Below the pieces are notes generated by a model, which saw nothing but the letters and a program-made list of their open reading frames with translations, was not told the DNA's origin and searched no databases. This document shows positions 42,020 to 48,910 of a stretch of DNA of 64,000 nucleotides, piece by piece. The DNA is from Streptomyces bungoensis (lineage in GTDB: Bacteria > Actinomycetota > Actinomycetes > Streptomycetales > Streptomycetaceae). Where the stretch lies: contig NZ_KQ948851.1 of NCBI RefSeq assembly GCF_001514215.1, positions 553,434-617,433 on the forward strand, given 5' to 3'. Both the position numbers and the translations under genes were made by a program. The stretch's first letter is position 1. The number at the start of each line of letters is the position of its first letter.

Positions 42020-42054
42020 CTACAATCTTGTAGACGGTCTACTGAACTGTAGAC
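42020..42054. promoter_or_regulatory. Tandem BlaI-type operators
   Basis: CTACAATCTTGTAG (42020-42033) and GTCTACTGAACTGTAGAC (42037-42054), two inverted repeats of the TACA-Nx-TGTA kind bound by BlaI/MecI/CopY repressors. They lie 3 bases apart, 25 bases before the BlaI start and 59 bases before the DedA start. Confidence 0.75.
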
Positions 42055-42078
42055 GATGGGGGAGTGAGGGACGTTCCC

Positions 42079-42450
42079 ATGACCGACGCGAGGGACGAGA
42101 GGCGGCCGGCAGGCGAGCTCGAAGCCGCCGTCATGGCCGCGCTGTGGGCCGCCGGGGCCCCACTCACGCCAGGGCGGGTGCAGATCGAGCTCGGCTCCGG
42201 CCTGGCCCGGACGACGGTGGCGACGATACTGACCCGTCTGCACGAGAAGGGCGTCGTCGACCGGGAGCGGCAGGGCCGCGGCTACGCCTACTTCCCCGTG
42301 CAGGACGCGCCCGGCCTGACCGCCCGGCGCATGCACACCGAACTCGACCGTGACACCGACCGGGAGACGGTCCTGGCCCGCTTCGTGGCCCAGCTCAGTC
42401 CCGGCGACGAGCAGCACCTGCGCCGGCTCCTGGAGGGTGAGGAGCGATGA
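42079..42450 (+). CDS. BlaI/MecI/CopY-family repressor
   Basis: 123 residues, ATG with GAGGGA upstream (GTG at 42064 also possible). Winged helix: LEAAVMAALWAAGAPLTPGR, then LARTTVATILTRLHEKGVVD and RERQGRGYAYFPVQ, the Penicillinase_R pattern. The C-terminal dimerisation helices hold the region normally cut on induction. Overlaps the M56 metallopeptidase gene by ATGA, the standard blaI-blaR1-like pair of actinobacteria. No beta-lactamase gene is in the window. Confidence 0.92.
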   Translation: MTDARDERRPAGELEAAVMAALWAAGAPLTPGRVQIELGSGLARTTVATILTRLHEKGVVDRERQGRGYAYFPVQDAPGLTARRMHTELDRDTDRETVLARFVAQLSPGDEQHLRRLLEGEER

Positions 42451-43376
42451 CCGCTCTGCTGCTCCTCCCGCTGATCCTGCCCTTCCTCGCGCCGACACTG
42501 GCCCGCCGAACCCTCGACCGACTGGCTCCCGCCACCGCGCTGTGGGTCCTCACCGCCTCTACCCTGGCGCTGGCGGGAACCTGCGTCGCCGCTCTCGGCG
42601 CCCTCGTCCTGACCGGACTGCTCAAACTCCCCGCCTTCGCCGCCCTCGGCGAACTCGTCCACCCCCTGCGGACCCCCTCGGACTACGTCGTCCTCCCCGC
42701 CGCCATGGCGGCCACCGGGGTGCTCAGCCTCGGCGTCTGGACTCTCGCACGCTCGGCCTTCCGGCAGACCCGCGCCTTCCAGACCGCCCGCAGGCAGGCC
42801 GACCGCCGTCCCACCGCAGGTGACCTGTGCGTGATCGAATCGCCCGATCCGGACGCGTACGCCCTGCCCGGACGGCCCCACCGCATCGTCGTCACCACCG
42901 CCATGCTGCGCACTCTGGGACCTGCCGAGCGTGAGGCCCTTTTCGCCCATGAGCGCGCCCACAACCGGGCCGGCCACCACTACTTCCTGGCCGCCGCCGA
43001 ACTCGCCGCCCACTGCCACCCCGCCCTGCGCGCCACCCGCGCCACCATCCGGTTCGCCGCCGAGCGGGCCGCCGACGAGGCCGCCGCGGAGGTCACCGGG
43101 GACCGGCGCCTGATCGCCACGGCCATCGCCCGCGCCGCCCTCGCCGGAAACGCCTCTGCCTCCACCCGACCGGACTTCGCGCCCGCGGCGACGACCGGAC
43201 CGGTGCCGCAACGCGTCGCGGCGCTCCTCGCGCCCGCCCGGACCCGCCCGCGCACCACCCGCCGTACCGCGTTCCTTCTCGTGGCCTGCACGGTCCTGTC
43301 CGTCGCCGCCGGAGCGGCAGGCGTCGTCGACTTCCACCACGAGGTCGAGGTCGCCCAGGGCGAGGAGGCTCCCTGA
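42447..43376 (+). CDS. M56-family (BlaR1-like) membrane metallopeptidase
   Basis: 309 residues. Three N-terminal helices (ALLLLPLILPFLAPTLA; LWVLTASTLALAGTCVAALG; VVLPAAMAATGVLSLGVW). Then IESPDPDAYALPGRPHRIVV and the zinc motif FAHERAHNRAGHH (HExxH; ExxxD downstream in AADEAAAEVTGDRRL). A last helix lies near residue 285. No penicillin-binding sensor domain is present, as in other short actinobacterial M56 proteins, so the signal is unknown. Probably cleaves or signals to the BlaI repressor encoded upstream. Confidence 0.9.
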   Translation: MTALLLLPLILPFLAPTLARRTLDRLAPATALWVLTASTLALAGTCVAALGALVLTGLLKLPAFAALGELVHPLRTPSDYVVLPAAMAATGVLSLGVWTLARSAFRQTRAFQTARRQADRRPTAGDLCVIESPDPDAYALPGRPHRIVVTTAMLRTLGPAEREALFAHERAHNRAGHHYFLAAAELAAHCHPALRATRATIRFAAERAADEAAAEVTGDRRLIATAIARAALAGNASASTRPDFAPAATTGPVPQRVAALLAPARTRPRTTRRTAFLLVACTVLSVAAGAAGVVDFHHEVEVAQGEEAP

Positions 43377-43736
43377 CCGGTTCCGCCCCGGAGGCCCACC
43401 GCCGGAGACGGGATCGGCCCGCCGCGTGATCATTCGCGGGCGAGGACCAGCTCCAGCAGCCGGAGCAGGTCGCCGGTCGCGTCGGCGGCGCCCAGTGCAG
43501 TGAGGGCGCCAAGCGCCAAAACGGTCCCCGCCCTGCGGCCACAGGTGTGGAGGTGGGGTGGCCTTGAGGGCGACTATACGGCGGGAGACCGCGCGGCCGG
43601 TGGAGCCGAATCCGTGCGGTGGCGCCGGGCGGCCGGCCCGCGAGCGCTGCCCGGGCGAGGGCGCGGGCGGTCGACGCGCGCTCCGTGACCGCCGCTTCTG
43701 CATGGAGTATCTCCTTGCCGGCGGCGCCACCGTACT

Positions 43737-43886
43737 GCTTCCCACCCCGAGTGGTCCGGGCTTGCCGGGGTGCCGGCAGCCGCGGCCCTGTCGGCGGTCT
43801 TCGGCTACCGGCCGCTGGCGGCCTGGCTGCCACTGTTCCCCGGCCTGCTGGTGCCGGGGCCAGTGATCCGCCGCTCCGTCCTGTGA
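43737..43886 (+). pseudogene. Possible C-terminal relic of a flippase-like membrane protein
   Basis: GVPAAAALSAVFGYRPLAAW then LPLFPGLLVPG ends at a TGA. The A-x-x-x-Y-R-x-L-x-x-W-L-P-L-x-P-G pattern resembles the last helices of lysylphosphatidylglycerol-synthase/UPF0104 flippases. No start. At 43430-43500 a minus-strand C-terminus (LLRLLELVLARE, stop) may be another relic. The rest of 43377-44185 is empty. Confidence 0.35.
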
Positions 43887-44185
43887 TGCCGGCTGATGCC
43901 AACGGAATCCGAGGCTGCACGGCGCCCTGCCGGCCGCCGTGCCGTCCTGCGGCGCCTGGCGAGCGGTGCCCCCGCGCGAGTGCGGGCCCTCTGGTCCCGC
44001 CTCCCCCACCGCACGTCATGACGAGCGCCTTCCCTGGGGCCCCTGTGCCACGCGGGTACTGGCCGACGCCGCGTCGGACGGCGAGGCCCCTGGTCGAGAA
44101 AGGGCCCGGTGCGCCGCAGGCGCTGGGAGGGCGCCCGCTGTGACGGCTGTGGGGCCGGCGAACACGGAAGCAGCGCAAGTGGCCA

Positions 44186-44205
44186 CGTAGTACCGCGGTA
44201 CTACG
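44186..44205. promoter_or_regulatory. Perfect 20-base palindrome upstream of ABC operon
   Basis: CGTAGTACCGCGGTACTACG, a perfect inverted repeat, 114 bases before the ABC ATPase start at 44319. The size suits a LuxR-type response-regulator dimer, and a LuxR-type regulator is encoded in the same gene run (47398-48066). Confidence 0.6.
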
Positions 44206-44318
44206 CGCCCGCCGCGGTTCAGCCTCCCGGTACCACCGGATCCGGGTGATTCGGCACCTAGCGTTGCCGGTGAGGCGTCCGAAGTGACGGACGCCGGAGC
44301 CCGACAGGGAGAACGCGA

Positions 44319-45257
44319 ATGATCGACGCACGGCGGTTGACCAAGAGGTACGGCGAGAAGACGGCCGTCGACGGGCTGGACTTCGTGGTGAAGCCCGGCA
44401 CGGTGACCGGCTTCCTGGGGCCCAACGGCGCGGGTAAATCCACGACCATGCGCATGATCGTCGGCCTTGACGCGCCGACCAGCGGTTCCGTCACCGTCAA
44501 CGGCCACCACTACGCCCGCCACCAGGCTCCGCTGCAGGAGGTCGGCGCCCTCCTGGAGGCCAAGTCGATCCACCCGGGCCGCTCGGCGTACAACCACCTC
44601 AAAGCGCTCGCGCTCACCCACGGCATTCCCGGCAGCCGGGTCGACGAGGTCATCGGCCTCGCCGGGCTCGACAGCGTGGCGAAGAAGCGGGCCGGCGCCT
44701 TCTCCCTGGGGATGGGCCAGCGGCTGGGCATCGCGGCCGCGCTGCTGGGCGACCCGCAGACGGTGATGCTCGATGAGCCGGTCAACGGGCTGGACCCGGA
44801 AGGGGTGCTCTGGATCCGCAACCTCCTGAAACGACTCGCCGACGAGGGTCGGACGGTGTTCGTGTCCTCCCACCTGATGAGCGAGATGGCCCTGGTGGCG
44901 GACCACCTGATCATCGTGGGACGCGGACGGCTGCTGGCCGACACGACCGTGGCAGACCTGATCCGCGAGGCCGGCGGCGACACGGTGAAGGTCGTCACCC
45001 AGGACCCGGCCCGGCTGCGAGACGTACTCGCCGGGCCGGACGTCGACATCACCGGCCGGATCGGCTCCGAGGAGCTCCAGGTGACCGGGCTGACCGCCCG
45101 CGAGATCGGGTTGAAGGCCGCCGAGCACGGGATCGCGCTGTTCGAGCTGAGCGCGCGGAGCGTGTCACTGGAGGAGGCGTTCATGGACCTGACCAGGGAT
45201 GCCGTGGAGTACCACGGCTCCACGACCGGCATCGACACCCTCGGGAGGCCCGCATGA
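44319..45257 (+). CDS. ABC transporter ATP-binding protein
   Basis: 312 residues; AGGGAG upstream. Walker A GPNGAGKSTT, signature FSLGMGQRLGIAAALLG, Walker B TVMLDEPVNGLDPEG, switch VSSHLMSEM. The C-terminal extension (about residues 225-312) with ITGRIGSEELQVTGLTAREI is typical of DrrA/BcrA-like exporters. Overlaps the permease by ATGA. Probably exports a peptide or lipid-active compound. Confidence 0.93.
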   Translation: MIDARRLTKRYGEKTAVDGLDFVVKPGTVTGFLGPNGAGKSTTMRMIVGLDAPTSGSVTVNGHHYARHQAPLQEVGALLEAKSIHPGRSAYNHLKALALTHGIPGSRVDEVIGLAGLDSVAKKRAGAFSLGMGQRLGIAAALLGDPQTVMLDEPVNGLDPEGVLWIRNLLKRLADEGRTVFVSSHLMSEMALVADHLIIVGRGRLLADTTVADLIREAGGDTVKVVTQDPARLRDVLAGPDVDITGRIGSEELQVTGLTAREIGLKAAEHGIALFELSARSVSLEEAFMDLTRDAVEYHGSTTGIDTLGRPA

Positions 45258-46093
45258 GCACCCTCACCGCGACCGCGGAGGAACCCAGGACCACTCCCGC
45301 CCGCCCCGCCTACCGGGTGACCGGACGGCGCGTGCTCGCCTCCGAGTGGGCCAAGCTGTGGTCCCTGCGCTCGACCTGGATCACCCTGGGCCTCGGCCTG
45401 CTCTTCCTGGTGGCCTTCGGCCTGATCTCCGCGAGCCGCTACAAGTCGGGGATCGGCTCCGGCCACATGGACCGGGACTTCGCCGATTCGACGGCCGTCA
45501 GCCTGTCCCTCTTCGGCACGAACTTCGCCGAGCTGGCCCTCGGCGTGCTCGGCGTGCTGGTCACGGCAGGCGAGTACTCGACCGGCATGATCCGTTCCAC
45601 GCTCGCGGCGGTGCCCCGCCGGCTGCCCGTGCTGTGGTCCAAGGCTGCTGTCTTCGGACTGGTCGCCCTGGTCGTGGGGACGGTGGGTGGATTCGTCGCC
45701 TTCCTGTTCGGCAGTGGAATCGTCTCGGGCACGCCCGCGGCCATGAGCCTCTCGCACGCCGGCGTACTGCGGAGTCTGCTGGGCGCCGGGCTCTACCTCG
45801 GCCTCGTCGGAGTGATCGGAACCGCGCTGGGCGCGCTGCTGCGGTCGGTGGCCGGTGGGATCTCGGTGCTGGTCGCCGCCCTGATGCTGATCCCGGGGCT
45901 GATCTCCCTGCTGCCGAGTTCCTGGCGGGACGACATAAGCCCCTATCTGCCGTCCAACGCGGGTGAGTCGATGTTCGCGCTGACCCACGACTCGACGACC
46001 CTGTCGCCGGGCGCCGGGCTGATGGTCTTCCTGTGCTGGACGGCGCTGGCGCTGGGCGGCGCGGCGTACCGGCTCGCGCGCACCGACGTCTGA
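45254..46093 (+). CDS. ABC-2 type transporter permease
   Basis: 279 residues, about six helices: WITLGLGLLFLVAFGLISAS, LALGVLGVLVTAGEYSTGMI (the conserved E-[FY]-x-x-G-x-x), AAVFGLVALVVGTVGGFVAF, LGLVGVIGTALGALL, VLVAALMLIPGLISLLP and LMVFLCWTALALGGAAYRLA. Partner of the ATPase upstream. The histidine kinase follows 27 bases later. Confidence 0.9.
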   Translation: MSTLTATAEEPRTTPARPAYRVTGRRVLASEWAKLWSLRSTWITLGLGLLFLVAFGLISASRYKSGIGSGHMDRDFADSTAVSLSLFGTNFAELALGVLGVLVTAGEYSTGMIRSTLAAVPRRLPVLWSKAAVFGLVALVVGTVGGFVAFLFGSGIVSGTPAAMSLSHAGVLRSLLGAGLYLGLVGVIGTALGALLRSVAGGISVLVAALMLIPGLISLLPSSWRDDISPYLPSNAGESMFALTHDSTTLSPGAGLMVFLCWTALALGGAAYRLARTDV

Positions 46094-46120
46094 CGCCCGC
46101 ACCATGGACAGGTGACGTCC

Positions 46121-47401
46121 GTGACCAACGATGACATCAGCGGGATGGGACCGCTGGTCGCCCGGCTGTCCCGGGGTGGCCAGCGGTTGCGGCAGGCCGA
46201 CCGGACACATCCGTGGGTGCTGGACACCGCGGTCCTGATCGTGGTCTTCCTGATGTTCTGCCTGCCCGACCTGCTGCGCGGCGGTGTGGACGACGGCGAC
46301 GGACCACGCCGCTTCCGGCTCGCCTTCACCGAGCTGCCCGTCGCGGGAATGCTGGCACTGCAGGCAGGACTGGTGCTGCCCCTGCTGTGGCGGCGACGCA
46401 GGCCGATGGCGGCCTTCGGCGTCATCGCCGCGGTGTTCGTCCTCCAATGGTCCCTGGGCGCGGCGCTGCGCGCTGACGTCGCCCTCTTCATTGCCCTGTA
46501 CAGCCTGGCCCTGCACGGTCGGCTGCGGCAGCTGCCGTGGGCCGGTGCGGTGATGGCCGGGGCCATGCTGCTGGTCGCCGTCCGCGCGTCCTCGGCCGTG
46601 TCCGTCTGGGACGCGCTGTTCTTCCTGCTGAGCACGGCGACCGCGGCCCTCGCGCTCGGCCTCGTGGTACGAATCCGCCGGGCCCAGCTCGCAGGACTGC
46701 GGGACCGGGCGGCCCGGCTGGAGATCGAGCGCGACCAGCGCAGCAGACTCGCGGCCGCCACCGAACGCACCCGGGTAGCGCGCGAGATGCACGACATCGT
46801 CGGCCACAACCTGTCCGTCATCATCACGCTCGCCGACGCCGGCGCCTACGCCACCGACATCGCACCCGAACGGGGCAAGGAGGCCCTGCGGCTCATCGGC
46901 GACACCGGCCGGCAGGCCCTCGGCGAGCTGCGGCGCGTGCTCGGCGTACTGCGCGAGACCGGGGACGGCCCGGCCGGCGGGCCCGAGCTCAGCCCGCAGC
47001 CCGGCATCGCGGACGTCGGCGCCCTGTGCGCCACGGTGCGCGCCGCTGGACTGGAGGTCGTCTACCGGACCTCCGGCGACGCCGAGGCCCTGGACGACGG
47101 GGTCCAGCTGACGGTGTACCGCATCGTCCAGGAAGCCCTCACCAACACCATGAAGCACGCCGCCGACGACGCCCGGGCGCACCTGGCGGTCGCCGTGACG
47201 GACACCCGGCTGAGCATCCGGGTCCAGGACACCGGCCCGGCCGCACAGCCGGGACCGCCGAACGAGGAAGGGCACGGCCTGGTGGGCATGCGAGAAAGAG
47301 CCGCTCTGTACGGCGGCACCGTCAGCGCGGGACCCACGGACGACGGAGGGTGGAGCGTCGAAGCCGTCCTCGACCTCACGCCCCGGGGCGGTGACCGGTG
47401 A
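46121..47401 (+). CDS. Sensor histidine kinase, NarL-partner type (HisKA_3)
   Basis: 426 residues from the GTG at 46121 (AGGTG 6 bases upstream; an in-frame GTG at 46112 is possible). Four to five N-terminal helices with almost no extracellular loops, suggesting intramembrane sensing. Dimerisation motif VAREMHDIVGHNLSVIITLA with the phosphorylated His. HATPase_c: YRIVQEALTNTMKHA (N box), VQDTGPAAQPG and GHGLVGMRERAALYGG. Overlaps its response regulator (GTGA). Likely reports on envelope-targeting compounds and controls the ABC pair just upstream. Confidence 0.92.
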   Translation: MTNDDISGMGPLVARLSRGGQRLRQADRTHPWVLDTAVLIVVFLMFCLPDLLRGGVDDGDGPRRFRLAFTELPVAGMLALQAGLVLPLLWRRRRPMAAFGVIAAVFVLQWSLGAALRADVALFIALYSLALHGRLRQLPWAGAVMAGAMLLVAVRASSAVSVWDALFFLLSTATAALALGLVVRIRRAQLAGLRDRAARLEIERDQRSRLAAATERTRVAREMHDIVGHNLSVIITLADAGAYATDIAPERGKEALRLIGDTGRQALGELRRVLGVLRETGDGPAGGPELSPQPGIADVGALCATVRAAGLEVVYRTSGDAEALDDGVQLTVYRIVQEALTNTMKHAADDARAHLAVAVTDTRLSIRVQDTGPAAQPGPPNEEGHGLVGMRERAALYGGTVSAGPTDDGGWSVEAVLDLTPRGGDR

Positions 47402-48066
47402 CCACCGTCCTCATCGTGGACGACCAGCCGCTGCAACGCTACGGCTTCCACCTGCTCCTGGACTCCGTCCCCGAGACCGACGTCGTCGGGGAGGCCGCCC
47501 ACGGCGCGGAGGCCGTCCGCAAGGCCGCCGAACTGCGCCCGGACGTCGTCCTCATGGACGTCCGCATGCCCGGCATGGACGGCATCGAGGCCACCCGCCG
47601 TATCGTCGCCGCCGGCGGCCGCTCACGCGTCCTTGTGCTCACGACGTTCGACCTCGACGAGTACGTCCACGCCGCGATCCGGGCCGGCGCCAGCGGCTTC
47701 CTCCTCAAGGACGCGCGCCCCGAGGAACTCCTCGCTGGCATCCGCGCGGTCGCCTCCGGTGACGCCGTGATCGCACCCGCCCTCACCCGCCGCCTCCTGG
47801 ACGAGTACGCCCAGTACGTCCCCGCCCACCGGGGGAACGCCGCCGACGACCCGAGGCTCGGATCCCTCACCGACCGCGAACGGGAGATCCTCGTCGCCGT
47901 CGGCAAGGGCTGGACCAATGGCGAGATCGCCGCCCGGTTCGTGCTCTCCGAGTCCACCGTCAAGACCCACGTCGGCCGCGTCCTGGCCAAGATCGGAGCC
48001 CGCGACCGGATCCAGGCCGTGATCTTCGCCTACGACCACGGCCTCGCCCGGCCCAACGCCGACTGA
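47398..48066 (+). CDS. LuxR/NarL-family response regulator
   Basis: 222 residues. Receiver: VLIVDDQPLQRYGF, phospho-acceptor in VVLMDVRMPGMDG, Thr and Lys in VLVLTTFDLDEYV and GFLLKDARPEELL. HTH: LTDREREILVAVGKGWTNGE and SESTVKTHVGRVLAKIGARD. Last gene of the ABC-kinase-regulator run. The perfect palindrome at 44186 is a candidate target. Convergent with the next gene. Confidence 0.93.
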   Translation: MTTVLIVDDQPLQRYGFHLLLDSVPETDVVGEAAHGAEAVRKAAELRPDVVLMDVRMPGMDGIEATRRIVAAGGRSRVLVLTTFDLDEYVHAAIRAGASGFLLKDARPEELLAGIRAVASGDAVIAPALTRRLLDEYAQYVPAHRGNAADDPRLGSLTDREREILVAVGKGWTNGEIAARFVLSESTVKTHVGRVLAKIGARDRIQAVIFAYDHGLARPNAD

Positions 48067-48129
48067 ACCCGATGAGCGGCGGCCGGGAAGACCGGCGGCC
48101 TGCTCGCTGCTGCCGCGCCGCGGGGCCCG

Positions 48130-48858
48130 TCAGAGTTCCAGGCGGTAGCCGTGCCCGCGCAAGGTGCTGATGCGGGGCAGGACGGTGGGGCGGACCGAGG
48201 CGTCGGCGGCCTGCGCGAGGCGGCGGCGCAGGCCGGCCATGGTGACATCGAGGGTCTTGGTGGAGCCGAACCAGTTCTCGTCCCAGACCTCGGCCATCAG
48301 GGTCTCCCGGGAGACGGCCTCCCCTGCGTGCCGGGCCAGGACGGCGAGCAGGTCGAACTCCTTGGGACGCAGGTCGATGTCCACGTCGAGCAGCGTGCAG
48401 CGGCGGGCCACGACGTCGAGGACGAGGTCGGCCAGCCGGACGGGTTCCTGCGGCGGCGAGGCGACGACCCGGCGGCGCAGATGGGCGCGGAGCCGGGCGA
48501 GCAGCACGGTCAGAGTGAAGGGCTTGACGAGGTAGTCGTCCGCCCCCGCGTCCAGCCCGGCGACTACGTCGATGTCGTCCGTGCGGGCTGTCAGGATGAC
48601 GATCAGCAGGTCAGGGTGCCGGGCGCGCACGGCGCGCGCGACGTCCAGACCGTCCATGTCGGGCAGTCCCAGGTCGAGCAGCAGCACGTCGTACGGCGTC
48701 CGCGCGGCCTCGGTCAGCGCCGCGGAGCCCGTCCGGCTCCAGGTCGGTGCGTAGCCGTTGCCGCGCAGGCCGGTCTCCAGGTGGCGGCCGATGGTCTCGT
48801 CGTCCTCGACGATGAGGACGCGGTGACGGCTCGGGTCGGCGGTCGCGTGCGTACGCAT
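48130..48858 (-). CDS. OmpR/PhoB-family response regulator
   Basis: 242 residues from the ATG at 48858. Receiver VLIVEDDETIGRHLE, Asp in VLLLDLGLPDMDG, Lys in YLVKPF. Winged helix IDLRPKEFDLLAVLARHAGE and STKTLDVTMAGLRRRL, ending ISTLRGHGYRLEL. It lies 52 bases downstream of the FtsX-like permease on the same strand, so it probably belongs to that operon. The kinase at 53754, divergent at the far end of the transporter, is the likely partner. Confidence 0.92.
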   Translation of the reverse strand: MRTHATADPSRHRVLIVEDDETIGRHLETGLRGNGYAPTWSRTGSAALTEAARTPYDVLLLDLGLPDMDGLDVARAVRARHPDLLIVILTARTDDIDVVAGLDAGADDYLVKPFTLTVLLARLRAHLRRRVVASPPQEPVRLADLVLDVVARRCTLLDVDIDLRPKEFDLLAVLARHAGEAVSRETLMAEVWDENWFGSTKTLDVTMAGLRRRLAQAADASVRPTVLPRISTLRGHGYRLEL

Positions 48859-48910
48859 GCTGGACAGCGTAGGAGCGGGCGACGCACGCGGCCCGTCCAC
48901 TCCCGTCCGC

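Noticed and set aside
42288..44009. 573-codon minus-strand frame over the BlaI/M56 genes
   Set aside because: Antisense to the BlaI-M56 pair whose motifs are complete; Gly-rich, no domain.
44510..47275. 921-codon minus-strand open frame across the ABC, permease and kinase genes
   Set aside because: Exactly antisense to three well-supported genes; low-complexity Gln/Arg/Gly composition shows it is a shadow of their codon bias.
48070..48125. Possible bidirectional terminator between convergent regulator genes
   Set aside because: GGCCGG-GAAGA-CCGGCGGCC pairs only partly and no T-tract follows; the spacer is GC-rich throughout.
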